Of a stretch of 64,000 nucleotides of DNA, positions 32,963-46,237 are shown in pieces. The position numbers and the translations under genes were made by a program. The DNA is from Eimeria necatrix (taxonomy: Eukaryota > Apicomplexa > Conoidasida > Eucoccidiorida > Eimeriidae): assembly GCF_000499385.1 (NCBI RefSeq), contig NW_013651818.1, positions 35,875-99,874 on the forward strand. The letters are read 5' to 3'. The notes below the pieces were generated by a model. The model saw only the letters and a program-made list of their open reading frames with translations, did not search any database and had not been told where the DNA came from. The number at the start of each line of letters is the position of its first letter. Within the stretch, counting starts at the first letter, position 1.

Positions 32963-35428
32963 TTAAGTGGCTGGAAAGTTCCGGTCATCTTCTCTCCACG
33001 GATCCCATTCAGGCTTTTTAAAATACTTGGGACTGTCAGGTCGGCAGAAAAGCTGGCGTTTCAACTCAACTATTTGAGCTGCGGTAGGGCGCCTCCCGCT
33101 TTTGAATTCTTCAAGTGCAGCCACCAAATCACGAGCAAGCTGGTCTCTGTCGGGTTTAGATTTTCTGATAGAAGGCTTAGGGAGTGGCGTAGCCAGTGTT
33201 CTCCTCATCAACTTTTGCCACCACGTGAACTGCCTCATTGGAGCACCAACGACTTCACAGATGCTCCACAAGCAATCCACCAAGAGGAAACGACGAGCCA
33301 GTGGAATCAAGATCCACCAGCCGGGAAGTTCTCTGCTATCAGAATAGGGCAGCGACATGATGTTTCTTACCAATTGCTCACCAATGAAAACGAGCGTTTG
33401 CGCATCATCGTTAGTAAGAGACCTCTTCTTCAACAGACTATAAGCTTGCAGGAGTGGACTTGCGGGAGACTTGCGAGGAGTATAGACAATGGCCCGATTC
33501 CAACTAAACGGGGCCACAAGTAGACTTCCACTAGTTCGCGGCAAACGATAAAACGGGTGCCCTTCTAAACCCAATTCTTCAGGGATAAAAGATTCTTCAC
33601 GGCTTTCGGCGTCTCTCTGTTGCATCTGTATGCAGAGTTCAATCATAATTAGCAGACAACAAGGAAATGACTGAGCACGAGAACGGGAAAGCTCAAGGGC
33701 AGAACCACAACACAAGCAGGTGGACGTTGCACACCACTCAGCTCTTGTATAGAGGTTCAAAATTTGGCGCATCGATCACAACAATACATAATGCCATTGG
33801 TGGCCCAGCAAAAGCTACCCAACTTCGATGTCCTAACCGCGGAAAGATCTGGGCGACAAGGGGGTGCCACCAAAAAATTATTGAGAGGCTAGAGTACCCA
33901 TACAGAGGACCTAATGCTGGGCTGACGTGAGTTGACATTTATAAAAACATTCGAAGAGGAGGGGTCAACTACGCTAGAGGCAAAGAATCAGCTGCCTGAC
34001 AAAAAGCAGAGTTGATGGAAAATCGTGGGGTCCTCTGGTGACTTTGGTTTTTGTCACGAGAGCGTGGCGTGGTGACTTACAGTACGACGTACAAGTGCTT
34101 GCAAGAAACCCGCTTCTAAAGCTGCGTTATCGGAGCTCTCAGACAAACCAGCAAAGCTTGTAGAGGGCCCAGAGGGGAAGTATTCTTCTTCCTGAAGTCG
34201 TAAAGGCGCATCATCATTCACTACCGAAGCAGTAGCTGTGAGAAGATCATGAATGAGCGATGCACTGCTGGCAGCAGTTGCGGGAGTTCTGAACAAAACT
34301 AAACGATTGCCAAGAGGCCCTATTACTCCTAGATCGGCCAAAAAAGTGCACTCCACATTACAGGCACACCAGAGATTCCCTGTGGCATTACTGCAGTGAC
34401 AAAAGCCACTACGAGCAGTAGGAATTCAAGGATAAGGCCTTCCCCTGATTGCGAATTAATCACTTGTCGTTCAAACATGGTGAATGCTGTGCCAACACAA
34501 GTACCTGCAACGAATGCGACGGCGAACCAGGGTGCTCTTGTGCCGAATCGCCTCTTGGCTGGTCCGAGAGAAATTGCCGAGGCTCGGGAGACCCAGGAAG
34601 TCGTTCAGAAGGAGAAAGCTTGCCGCTAGTTGCGCTTGGGATCCCAGAACCTGAATCTAAAGGGCCCTCACTGGCAGTATCCTCGCTTGGGCTGCCGTCT
34701 CGTCCGGGTCCAGGCTCCACACCTCCACTAGGAGTAGCTGCATCCTTGCTTGAAGAAGGGCCTGATGGCCGCTGTAGAATGTGATCAAGAAACCATTGGT
34801 CAATCGATAGAGTAGGCGCCGTTAGCAACTCGCCTGTTCCCATCAAAAGGCTGTCAAGCCATTCACTTTCTTCAGTAACGTCGGCGCCTCCAGTTTCTGT
34901 TTGCCGATCTTCTAATTCTGAAGGCTGTGATTCTGCCGTAGAGGCCGCACTTTGTTCCTCCATGTCCTCCGTTCTGGATTTTTTAGCCTGGTCTTCTCCT
35001 TCATCTGTGCTTATGAGCCTTTTCCTGCCAGTGGTGGTACGTTGAACCCCGCCATCTACACTTTGCAAAGGCGACTCCTCGGGCCCTGCGTCACTCGTAC
35101 TTTCTTCTCCTGAGAAAAGCTGCCGGCACTTTTCTTCATCTTTGCCGTCAGCCAGCTGACGGGAGACTGGACCAGGCGATTTCAGCGAAGGGCTTGAAAA
35201 GAAACAGAAGTAGGCCGTCAAGACAATGGAGAGAATTGCTGCCACAGCATAACCCACTAAAGATACAGAATTTAATCTTGCTCGTGAAGAAGAAGGAAAA
35301 CAGGGGCTGCCATCATCGCCATTGTCGGCTGGGAGTGGAGGCGAACCAGACCGATGAGCATGGTAAGCCTCCTGCTCGCCCACATGCTGAGGTTCACTAA
35401 CCCACTCAGATATTTGCATTTCAAACAC
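32963..35428 (-). CDS. TEXEL-like family protein, member 1 (signal anchor, RQLAD, NLS-like cluster, C-terminal family domain)
   Basis: Three exons, 35428-34505, 34191-34081 (37 codons) and 33625-32963, all joined in phase 0, give about 565 residues. A hydrophobic segment lies at residues 55-77 (VGYAVAAILSIVLTAYFCFF), RQLAD at 90-94, EEKCRQLF just after, and basic GRKRL (134-138) plus AKKSR (148-152). A Ser/Glu/Pro-rich stretch follows. The last exon encodes the shared domain: HPFYRLP, LARRFLLVDCLWSICEVVG, WWQKLMRR, IVELKRQLFC and WDPWRED. The R-x-L-x-D form also fits the Plasmodium PEXEL consensus. By analogy with coccidian dense-granule effectors I infer secretion, cleavage after the motif and possible nuclear targeting; nothing in the sequence proves it. 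The last-exon acceptor could also be nine bases further on (33616). Confidence 0.8.
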
Positions 35429-38233
35429 AGTGAGATAGCTGGATATGAACTGTAGGTCTGGATTCCACAGCCATGCCCATGCAGGGCATTGCAGCCATGA
35501 ATCCAGGACAAAGTATACTCTTAGGAACTCGAGAGGAAGAATTCAAAGAAATCAACAATTTTTCGCCGTCAGCTTGCATTAGTAAAGTGGAAGCGTTGAA
35601 AAAATATTAACACATTTAAATAGTGCGCTCTTCACAGTAGTTACTGGGCCGTCAATTGCACCAGCTCGGCCGCATTGCAGCGAACAGGTGATCGTTCGCC
35701 GCTTCTCTGAATGTGTGTACAAGCACATCCTTCCAACTGACCAGACTAATCTACATTATGGGCCTCATACCTTTTTTCTTCTTATTTATTTCTGCCAAAC
35801 TATCATGTGCTTCATCTGTACGGAATCATTGCAGAGTTCCGCCTGAGGCAATGGCATGCTCGTGCCAGCTTGGAAACTAGTGTTCGGTTCAAAACCGAGA
35901 TTGGAGGTTAAGAAATAAAATTTCTAAAATTTTGAGGTAATTTTTTGGTATCTTACAATACTGACGTGCCATTTTTTAGCCACAAAGAGTGCAACAAAGG
36001 CAGCAGAAGCCCACAGAAACGGTGAACGAACAGTTCTGACCTTCTGCACCTCACGACAAGTTGAGGCCACGACCGGAACCTACTATTCCTGACTCAGTAT
36101 TAATTTAGAACTAATGAGTAAATCATTTAGAGGTGATCGAGACTACTTTCAAGATAAAATACGGAAATGCAGCACGCCCGCAGTGTCGATGCAACTATGG
36201 CTGGATGTTCATTCCCCGCAGCTGCTCCTTAAGTAACTTCTTGAGCTGCATATATATATATAGCCAGGAGCTCACTTATTCGTTTTTAACGAAATTTCAC
36301 TCGCAACATACTTCATAACGGGCTGTTCATGGACGGCGTACAAGGGCGAGCTTGAAGCGCTGCATAGTGCACTTCAGCGCGGGAATGGCCGCGATAGACC
36401 ATAAAATCAGAATTTTATACGCGTAAACCAAAGCTTACTCACAAAATATGTGAATAGGCAGAGCAATGAGCGTGGTTAGACGCCGGACCTCCGCATCATG
36501 GCCGGTTGGGGCTGGCAGCGACTAGCTGGCAAGCAGAGACTCTGTGCACGCCACGGATTCCGGCACTGCAAACCGTGCTCAAATATATCTAGCTTTCCTT
36601 TAGAACGAGCGGCTTTCTTAAATACATGCTTGTGTTACTTTAATGTTTTTGTTAGTTTTGTACGGTGTACTACAGAGTAGGCAGGTAATGTTCGGAAATA
36701 GTGACTCGCAAGCTGGCCTTCCTGGAATCCAATAGATGCTGTTTCGAGATACTTGTGGACCGCCCCACAGCTCACATTTATATTCAGCTGTTCACATCAC
36801 AGCATATTGGGACTTCAAAAGAATAATATTCTTCAATGTGGGATATGCGGCTTTGAAACGAACGAGTCGCCGCATCGGAAGGGCCCTCACTTGAGAAGCC
36901 TATACCGCGAGCGCCCAGCGGATGCTTTTCAAGCTTCCGACCAAAATAGTTTTTAAACAAATTCACGTTTCCATCTAGGGTACATTGGGAATGATGCCAC
37001 TACGTTGCACCATACGCGTTTGCTGTTGATGTTGTAGCTGCTAGCCAGGTAACCGTTGGTTAAAAGCTGATCGCTGACGTCGAACTTTTACCGCGACTGA
37101 AACATGAATACCTGGGTAGGACGTTTGCAACGCATCTAACGAGGACGGTAGCTCCACGAATTTCTTCCTGAGTAGAGTGTAGATCCGCTTCAGCGATGTT
37201 CTAGTGATGTTGGGCTAAACTTACGATGGTAAAACCAGTAGCTGTTAGGGCACTTCATGGATGTACACCTACTAAAGAGGATGCATTTCAAGAATACTGT
37301 AGGTATCAGCGTCATGGAACTGGTAAGGCAGCGGACTCAAGGGAGATCTTGTATTGCGCAACGAAGTAGTGCCAGCGAGAGTAGAGTGGGCGCGAAGTAA
37401 CGAGAAGTATTAAGCAAAGTTGGTGCCGTACTGAGGCGAAATGTCACTACAGATAAAAGTAAAATGTCGAATTTATACCGCGCAAAGCTCCTTCGGGATT
37501 CAGGCTAGACTGCCATGGAGGAACTCCTGTGTTGAGAGTAGAGGTCAGGGAAACCGGACAAGGAATTATCCAAAGTGTTAAGAGCAAATCAAGAGATCCA
37601 GTAGGTATGCAAGAGCTCCTGTGTGCAGTACTCTAGTGCACCAAAGAGATGAGCTTCAATGTCATACAATTCGGGACGTGAAGATCCGCATGATAGCTAG
37701 AAGCAATTGCCATGCAGAAAGATTCAGGACTCGTATGTTGAAGCCTACCGGAACCTGGAGTTAACTAAACGGTTCGGGGCTGACAAGAGTCACTGAAGCC
37801 ACAGTTTGCTGCACGCTCACTCAGCAAGAGAGAAGTATCGGAAGCAAACAGAAGTATCCTTTGAAACTAAAGCCTGAAATGGCTTTGCTTCGATCTTCTA
37901 AATCTCCAGAATGTAAGTTGCGTGAATAGCCGTAGGTGTCGGCATATGCAGCCAGACCAGGAAAAACAAGCACGAATCCGCTTGATGGCTTTTGCTCAGC
38001 TCGAGTATCTATACTGTTACCTTCCTCTCTTCATTTGACCGCATTCACTCTTCGAAATGGGTGTACGCGAAGGCGGCCGTGGCCCATGGCGTCCTTATTG
38101 TCAGCCCCGCTTTGTAAGTAGGCTGAAAACCTAGGCATCCAACTGCAATGCTCCGCTAGCGAACGCAGGCAAAGTTCTGAACGCGCTGCTCACAAATGAA
38201 TGGTAGGTAGCCTACCCAAAGCCGGCAATGTCA
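35429..38233. other. Gene-poor, AT-rich region
   Basis: About 2.8 kb with only short unsupported open frames. No RNA gene or element is recognised. It separates family member 1 from the retroelement fragment. Confidence 0.45.
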
Positions 38234-39711
38234 TTATGGAGTCGAGTTCTGTAGTGCACTCCGGTGTTGTGTTGCGTTAGCCGGCGCCTCGCGCAGTGGA
38301 TTCTTGATAGGCACGCTGGCCTTGGACTTGCGGTTTGACTTGTATCCTTTGGGGGTGAGGCCAAATAGTATAGTCTCCTCTGCCTCATATGGAGGACTTG
38401 CCGGGGCAGTATTTCTGTAGGCTTCGTCTGCTGTGCTCCACGCGTGCGCCTTCTGTGGCTGTGTGCCCTTCGCCTTCGTTTCTTGTGCTTTTCTGATTGG
38501 TAGACCACACCGTCGATTATGCACGTCGGCTAGTAGCCTGTCGGACTGAAAGTGCCACCCCACCTTATGGTCTGTTAGCCAGTCGAATCTGAGGACAAAC
38601 TCATAAGGTACAGCTAGCACCGAGAAATACCCCACATGGCATTCACTCGCACACCACATAGACAGCCCCGTGAACTCGTGGTCGTCATGCAGGGACTCGC
38701 TCGGATAATAGTCGATGTGCAGGGTAAACGTCCGCAATGTCAATCCGTCAACTATTATCCGACTAATGCAAATATGCAATGCACCCGTACTGGGAAGCGC
38801 CTTACATTCATTCCTATGTATCCCAACGGCATGTACCACGCTCAACAGTGGCCCCCAGCTCTCATCTGCCGAGTCCGCAAACACCTGCACCACCACTGCT
38901 ATGTGGCTTCCTGTTCATCACTTCCCGGAGCCGCATGCGGTTTATCTGCCTTGGTTTCTTTTGTAGCCTGCGTGCAGGCAGTAGTTGCGGTGGCAACCTT
39001 CACCTCGAATAAGCTCTGTTTCTCTTTCTCAATGCACGCCATGGGCGCTGCTGTAGCTCTTTCAGCTACTCCCGTCCCCTTTCTCTTTCTTTAACAATCT
39101 CTTCTTCCAGCTGGGTGAGCCTTCAGTGGGATTCGGACCTGCGGCGGGGGCACACAGCAGGCTTTCGCCTTTTCACTGGTGTATAGGAGATTTGCCACCC
39201 GCAACCACAAGGCTTTGTTTAGGTGGTGCTGCTGCGCTTTCTACCGGCATGATCTGTTAAAGCCTCTGGCACTTCCTTAGTACTGTGGCGTTGGCCTGGG
39301 TAGTGGCACAGTACACAGCGTAGCGTCCCACACGCCTGCATGCCTTGCAGGTTGCCTAAAGTTCTCATGAGGGGCCATCTCTCGTCAAATGCCCTTTGTG
39401 TTGCCCTTGCACCCACAAGGCAATATGCTGTCCATGATTCCGGTAGTTGGTTTGTGTGCTCTGTCATTTTCGTTGATCTAGAGCAGGTTGAACCGTGTGA
39501 GTAGTCCACCGAGTCAGGACTCTAATTCGTTCTCACGTCCCTTAAACTGCTGCCAAGCTTGCTGCTGCTTCTCTCCCGTCCATGAAATTGACGTCTCCGC
39601 ATTTTGTTGGCACCCTGAGTAGCTCGAACAGCAAGTGAGCCAAGTAGTACCCCACCTGCTCCGCTGAGGCGCTTCTCCCTCAGTTGCAACAATCTTCACG
39701 AAGCCAGCCAA
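38234..39711 (-). mobile_element. Degraded Ty3/gypsy-type retroelement fragment (gag zinc knuckle and protease region)
   Basis: Minus-strand order is gag then protease. At about 39370-39320 one frame reads CKACRRVGRYAVYC, a CCHC zinc knuckle whose His has become Arg; it matches CKKCGGVGHYARDC in the better-preserved gag at 63.1 kb, and the sequence just upstream also aligns in part but carries stops. Further on, a 220-codon frame (38896-38234) starts VVQVFADSADESWGPLLS and contains VPYEFVLRFDWLTDHKVGW, the counterpart of the conserved 'dvILGmDWLxxH' end of gypsy retropepsins; the catalytic D-S/T-G reads as ADSAD, so it is damaged. Reverse transcriptase and LTRs are not found. An old copy, not mobile. 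Confidence 0.7.
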
Positions 39712-41752
39712 GCATTTTCCGTCGTGTTCGTATTCTACGGTCTCATTTGTGTGGCTGTGGCTCTGAGATCTCTGGAGGCCTTTGCCCCACGGTCACACGT
39801 TGAAGATTTCCCAGCAGCTGCTCCATCTTTCGGTTCGAGCGGGCAACGTTCGCGGCTTGACGCCTGCGTGAAGGGGCTTCTGCTCGTTGCCATCCTTCTG
39901 CTGGGTGTCGCTGGTGTCTTGGTAAGCTAGGCTTTGGCGTATCGGGACTTCCTGCTACGCCGCTTAACTTTGCTTGTGGGCTCCGGACACTCTGGACGTC
40001 AGGTAGAATGTGCCCGCTCCAAACGTGCATGGTTAGTGCACGCTCGCATGCTAGACACCATGAGTCTCTCGGCTCAGAAACGTAGAAGTTGCAAACGGTA
40101 TTCCATGTGTGATTTGGAGAAGTATTTCGTGGGAAAGCTGCCATATTTGAATGAGCTGGGCGCATCTTTGCTCGCGCGCCTCCCTTGGTCCGAAAGGCTC
40201 ATGCTTCTTGCTGCCCAGAAGAATACCATTCAGCATTAGTAACATATAAACCGCATTATTGCAAATCCTGTTTAAAGAGATACGAACGTCTTCTACCAAT
40301 GTGTTCCCGTTGCTGCGTGAGCGTTGAGCAAACTGCAGCTTTAGTCTCTTGCTACTTCTGCCGTGCACATAAGGGCGTGCTTAATCCTGCTGCTTATCAC
40401 GTGACTCCACACATTCAATATTTTGTGACCCTGAGGGCATTTCTGGACTTTATTGTTCTGCTGCGCAAAACAAAGGCCGCTTCGCGGCACGAACACGTGA
40501 TTCTTTACTGCTTGGGGTGTACCACAGGCATAGTGGTTCCATTAGTAAGGCATATATTTGCATGATAGATTTTCAGCAGGAGTATATTTCGGCTGGTCAT
40601 AAGGCTGCAATGACTCTATGAGTGGTCCATTTGATGTGTGCACATACGCGCGCAATCAATTGTCTTCCTCTGCAGCCCACCTAAATTGCATTTCCACTCA
40701 GTCTTCGCTTTTATTTTGGGTAAGCTATGCACAGTTGCTTCAAAATCAACACAGTATGTAATTTTTTCTGGCTTCGCTGAGACCGATCTTGCCTGCTCAG
40801 GATACAGTGATGCAGTGTCCGAGCTTCGGGGAACCTCGAGCCTATTCCGGGCCATGGTTTCGAGAGTATCCGCTTTTCTTGGGAAAATATTATCAAATTG
40901 TGTGCATATAATGACATTTTCCCTATCAGCTACGAGCGGGTTTCTGCATCCCTCGCCTCACTGCTTCTTCCGCGCAGCCATCTCCCTCAGGTGCATCAGG
41001 TTCAACACTCGTATAACGCACGTCCAGTGATTCATTCCCCTTTTTTCTCTTGTGGCATTCAGTTTACTTTTGCCCACGCAGTAACAACGCCTTTGTTGCT
41101 CGTCAAGGGTTTACCAAAGCACGTGTGTCCTTTCCAAGTACAATAAAATGGTTGCGTGAAAGAGTGAGTAGATTGATTCCGAATACAGCTTTGCGTTCGA
41201 GCATGCTTCGAAACAGAATGCTCCATGAACACTGCCAAGGGCAGAGTACACTGATGGTGTGGAACTAGTTTGTTCCTCCCATTTGAGGCATTTCACCTGT
41301 AGGAAAATAGCATAGTTAGGCGCAATGGAACAGCACTGGCGTTGGTGGCAACTTGTCTTAGCCAGAGTATGTACTTTATGTCGGTGAGGTCGCCTATCTT
41401 ATTGATGCAGCGAGTATTCGAGCTTCCCCATTTCTGGGGTCAGTCTCAAGAAAAACGGGCGGAATACTTTCTGCATGCTGTTCCAATATTTTCCAAGCAT
41501 TCTGGGTGCCGAGTTCACTTTCTTGTGAGGCATTTACGTGTCTTCTTTGACGCAGTGATGCTTTACAGCTTTTCTGCTACACCATTGTGGAATAGCAGAA
41601 CACTGCCAATCTGGTGCCTTGCTGGATCTCTTAAAGGACCCGCAGTGAACCCAAGGGCATCAAGTTTTCGCTTCCATAGGAGGGCTGCGAAGCTGCGTGG
41701 CACTGCATGCAGGGGCGAACTGATTCCAGGCGACGAAAACGGATCCATATGA
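39712..41752 (+). CDS. Possible multi-exon membrane protein with CxxC motifs (tentative)
   Basis: Several plus-strand pieces look coding. The first ends at about 39921 (hydrophobic FYGLICVAVALRSLEAFA, then CVKGLLLVAILLLGVAGVLV|GTAAGC). One at about 40250-40545 has paired cysteines (HYCKSCLKRYERLLPMCSRC; VSCYFCRAHKG) and a hydrophobic FVTLRAFLDFIVLL. Short pieces follow at about 40675-40719, 40852-40908 and 40931-41000. One at about 41340-41752 ends RGELIPGDENGSI. No start Met is found and the junctions are not resolved, so the pieces may belong to one gene, more than one, or a pseudogene. The Cys arrangement faintly recalls nuclear-envelope Ima1/TMEM201 zinc-finger domains (weak). Confidence 0.3.
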
Positions 41753-42400
41753 TATTCTCCACTGTAGACAGCTGTTAAAGAGACTTGTGGTTCCTGTCGA
41801 TTTTTGGGTGTGGTAGAGAAGTGGTTCGGTTCGGTTCATCACAAAGTGCATGGTCCTTTTTACTGACACAGTTGAGTGATAATTTGTTATGCGATTACCG
41901 TGTTGCATAGAGACTCACAGTGCACGTTGTTGTTCTTTTATACCATTTCGAGTGGTCAGTTGCTCAAGCTGCTTTGTCTTCATCGACTAGGTTGTAGAAT
42001 TAGAAATTCTGCGTCCTGCCTGATGTTCAGTCCCTGTGAAAAGTTTTGCTTTTCCCTGGAAAGCGTCAACATGATTTTGTGCATCGTGAGTTCTTGACCC
42101 ACCAGTTTCGTGCAAAGTCCGTGCGTTTAATGTCTGTGATGTCAGCCATAACTCTGGCAGTCTCAGGGACAGCTTAAGGCACTTGCCAGTGAAGCAGCTA
42201 CGCCTTTCCTCTTTTCGGCGTTGCTTTTCAGAATGCAGCGACAATGATTATAAGATTAATCGTTTTTTCTACGTACAACCGATGCACCTTGATTCTCTCT
42301 TGAAGCATTAGACACCGCCTCCTAGAAGGGTCAGCCCACCTTCATCTGAAGGACACTTCGCAGTGCGTCGTGGACTGGTGGACTCCTTATGACAATAGTG

Positions 42401-43390
42401 TCATTGTTGGATTAGCATGGAACATAGTTTAGCTTGAGCGCTGGATACAATAGGACAATCAAGAGTATCAGTTGATGACACCCAGGGCAATGATGAGTTG
42501 CAGGTTACACTTTGTCCGCTGAAGTCAGCCGTCAGTTGTCCCAAAGCAGCTACCGAAACCCCATTGCTGTTTAAGTTTTCAAACTCTGTCGCTCCTTTTC
42601 TTATCATGGCCATCCAAAACTGAGCAATTGATTAGCTTTCCTCAAAGATGAAAGAAACCACAATGTAGCAAGGGGGAATGAGATACTCATTGTATGCTCG
42701 GCAAGAACTGGCTTGTATCGATCATTTCTTTCCATGCACTGTGACCATTATGGAACAATTTTCTTATTTTTGTGAATCCCTGAGCCAGCTCTGTGTGCTG
42801 AATGGACGGGTTGTGAGGTTACGTACGCAAATGTATCAGGTCTGCATTACATGATCCTACTCCGTATGTAAAAGTGTAGCACAGTGTTATACACGTGATT
42901 GGGAGAGAAGGATGATTGCTTTCATTTATTTGCACCTAATGTTTATACGGATGTGCAAAACTACATTATTAGCTTCAACCCTTACCTCAGTTTGCATGTA
43001 GCTGCGGCGTACCCCACCGAAATCTGTGTAGCGGAGCGCAACATCATATCGGTCCAATTTCTTTGAAGTACTTCTCTGTAGAAGAAACAGTGAATTGGAT
43101 CATAGATGACTTATTGATACCTTGTGTGATCGGGCTCCTAGCACTTCGTGCTGTTTTGCGCAGATGAGTCTTGTGAGACGCATACGGTGTTCTACGATAG
43201 AGACCAGCCGTGCCTGTTTTCCATAGTTTTCCTGCAGTTCGTTGACTTCCATATATGCTGGTGCACAGTGAAACATATACCCAGTGCCTGGAAGAACTAT
43301 GAGAAATAGTAGAAATCCAATGACAAATGGAACTAGCGCGCACTGGCGCAACCCTCCGCTAAGCCTCCAGTTACACCGCCCAAACAGTCA
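42401..43390 (-). CDS. Hypothetical membrane protein, 3' exons
   Basis: Three minus-strand exons join in phase 0: about 43390-43131 (CALVPFVIGFLLFLIVLPGT as a transmembrane segment, then EVNELQENYGKQARLVSIVE), 43075-42986 (30 codons: SKKLDRYDVALRYTDFGGVR) and 42619-42401 (FWMAMIRKGATEFENLN ... stop). Splice sites are CAAG|GTATCA...CTACAG and CTGAG|GTAAGG...GCTCAG. The 5' start is not found; it would lie in the space shared with the divergent family member 2 (start 43626). Family not recognised. Confidence 0.5.
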
Positions 43391-43625
43391 CTCCCTTGGG
43401 AACTTGTTCCTCTGCCCAGTTATTTCCTCTTAAGAAGGCCATATGGTAGCCTAGCTATCAGTTTGTTTCCTTTGCTGTGGATTTGGGAAAGGATTAGAGC
43501 TCTTTTTTGTCCAGAACCAGAGCACCACTCGACCGAGCGCGCAGATCATTGTTCTACATTCTCGTGTACTCTCCAGAAATACCTGGTGATATGGCCCCTT
43601 TCGGTATTTTGCCTTCCTTTCTGAA

Positions 43626-46237
43626 ATGCAAGCGTCACCTTGGATCGAGCACAATCCGCTCGTGGAGGAGACGCTGAAAGGAGGAAATCGACGATCCGCT
43701 GCACCTCCGGGCGAGAACTATAGCATGCACGGGACGTATTTTCGCTCTGCTCTTCGTACTAAGCCAAAATCCAAGGTCATAATTTTCGCTGCAGTTGCAT
43801 CGCTTCTTTCCCTTGCAGTGACTGTCTACTTCTGTCTTTCACGTTTAAACCAGGGGAACTCAATGGAACTAATGAGACGTCGGCTCGCCAACAGTGATGA
43901 AGGCGAGCAATATAGACCTCTAGGGAAAGCTCAGGAAAAGTGCAGGAATCTTCTGCTCTCAGAGGAGCAGGAAGGAAGACGAGAATCTGCAGGCTTTTAC
44001 CTCTCGTTGCTGCTTTCGGATGGCCCAGAGGATCGGAACGGCGTTCCCCGTAACCCCAAGAGAAAGCGCAGTAACTCATTCGGTAATGAACGGTTAAGGC
44101 AGCATAAGAGACCGCTGTTGGAAGGACAGGAGAGTGATGAATTTGGAGCCTTTCACGGGACAGCAGATCCGCTTGAAGGACCTTCCATGGGCCCTGGTCC
44201 ACTGATAATGGGTGGGCTTTACCCCAGTAGTCTGCATGGTATTCCGTATCCGTATGTATATACATACCCACCACAAACTTCCGGAAATTGGGTCTCCCAA
44301 TCACCAGTAGAAATGCTGGGCTCCACAAGGCCGTTGCCGTGGCTGAACCCGTACGTTGAAGAAACTGCCGAACCTGAAACATGGTTTCCAGATCAGTTTG
44401 GACATCCGGCAGGGTATGAATCAGTTGGAGGCACCATAAGACAATATGAAGCTTTTCACGGCGCTGAGAAACAAAGTCCCATTCTGGCTGCTGGTAAAAG
44501 CACAGGGCCGACAGCGATCTATGGCTCTGCCACAGAGGCCGACGAAACCAGAAGAACCACGCTGCTTCTTCCTAATTATCAGCCTAGAACAGACAACCCG
44601 AAAGATCCTGATTTTGCAGAGCCGGCAGAAGGCGGTCCTGGACTCCTGAGTTCATATAATCTCTTGTCAAGGCTTAGTCTCTCATCTGGGAGTACCTGGC
44701 AGTCGGCCCACGGAAACGTGAGTTCTACGGCAAACTCTGATTTCGCCTGCAGCACCTCATCTTCTACGCACATACACAGTGTACGTCATGCTTACGTCAA
44801 TGGTTCTCGCAGCGGCTCTGTGTAGACTTTGGCTAACAGTGGCTGACGCCAATTGTCTTTGCCGCGGCAGCGTGAGGCTGTTTCCTCGAAAGCTTGCCCC
44901 GCATTTCGCCTCATCTTTTTTGAATCTTGTCGCGTATCTGGGGAAAATGCTCTCTGTCCATGTGTTCAGCTACAGAAGGATCATGGAGCCCAAACGGCAA
45001 TTTACGATGCTGCTAAAAGTCAATTCTTCCATCCTGGTCAAGTACCAACGGACAATACGCAGCCTAGCGTGCTCGAAGCTTCTGTGGTGAGGCAATGACG
45101 TGCATCATCAGCGCGACAGAGTGCACATTAATAATGCGGTCTCTTCTGTTATGCACGCTCATCTTACTTAATATTCCTGCAATTAGCTCAGCTGTGGGCG
45201 CGCCTCTGCCTGCTCATAGTGTCCTTCACTGGCGCTACACTATGCGTAAAATTTTAGTTCAGATGATAAGTGTTGAACCGAACATACTGTAGACCAAACA
45301 CCAATGTTGAAACTGAGTGTTGTAGGAACTGGGAAGGTATTGGCGTCTGACAATATCCCTAATATACGCTGAACCAAAATCCAATGTCGACACTGAGTGT
45401 TTTAAGAACTGGGAAGGCTTTGGCGTCTCACGATATCACTGCTCTACCTCTCTTTGACGCCCGATGCTGCGCGCCCGCTTTTCGGCTGTTTTTGATGTTC
45501 TATTACAGAGTGTCTTTTGAATGAATGCTTACTTTCGGTGCTCTGTGTGCGTCTGCATCTTCATGCAGTCTCCCACATCTTCTGAACCCTCTCCACCGTG
45601 TACAGGAGAGTGTTTTGATGACCTCTTCTACGCTCGCCATTTGTTCTATCGTCTTCCCACGGCCGACATGGGGGGGCGGACACTGGAGTTTGACTGGGAA
45701 ACTGCTTTGCTAAATCCTACTCGTTTAAGCCTTGTTCAGGTACTGAAGCCCATTCGGCAGCAGTTGTTGAAACCGCGGCTGGACTACTCCGACCTTCGTA
45801 CCCTTTTGCGATTAGCCGAGAGGCTTGTTAGCTATGGAGCGTGTACGAGGACTATTGGGACTGGCCGCATTTCGCCGGCCTACCTAGCAGGCCCACTGGG
45901 GCGTCGTTTTATCACGATGGATTACCTGTGGAGCATTTTCGAAGTGACTAAGGTCGAAACTATTAATCGACCTTGGTGGCAGTCGCTGATGGAAAGACTG
46001 TCGGACGTAAACAGCGTAATGTTCCCTACCGTTTCCCGTGCAGACAGCCGGTTCCAATTTGTGTTAAGATTGCGCTCCGCTATGCATCAGTACAAAGAAG
46101 GCAAGCGACCCCCAGCTCGTGAGGTAGTGGAGCTAAAACAGGAACTTTTCTGCAGGGAAAATAGCCCAACAGTGTTTAAGCGCCATGAGTGGGACCCATG
46201 GAGGCAGGACAACATCTTTGCACCAGAGGAGAACTAA
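43626..46237 (+). CDS. TEXEL-like family protein, member 2
   Basis: Three exons, 43626-44780, 44970-45086 (39 codons) and 45569-46237, all phase 0, give 646 residues. The first ATG is at 43626. Hydrophobic segment at 51-72 (VIIFAAVASLLSLAVTVYFC), RRLAN at 85-89, EKCRNLL at 104-110, basic PKRKR at 144-148. Residues 150-385 are Gly/Pro/Tyr/Ser-rich with no known domain. The last exon carries the family domain: LFYRLP, LGRRFITMDYLWSIFEV, WWQSLMERL, YKEGKRPPAREVVELKQ and WDPWRQDN. Intron 2 holds a diverged 80-bp tandem duplication. The gene starts head-to-head with a minus-strand membrane-protein gene. Role inferred as an exported effector by motif layout only. Confidence 0.85.
45278..45440. repeat. 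Diverged 80-bp tandem duplication in intron 2 of member 2
   Basis: Two copies built around CAATGTTGAAACTGAGTG and CAATGTCGACACTGAGTG, followed by GAACTGGGAAGG; period 80. Clear divergence between the copies shows it is older than the duplications at 24.1 and 31.9 kb. Confidence 0.75.
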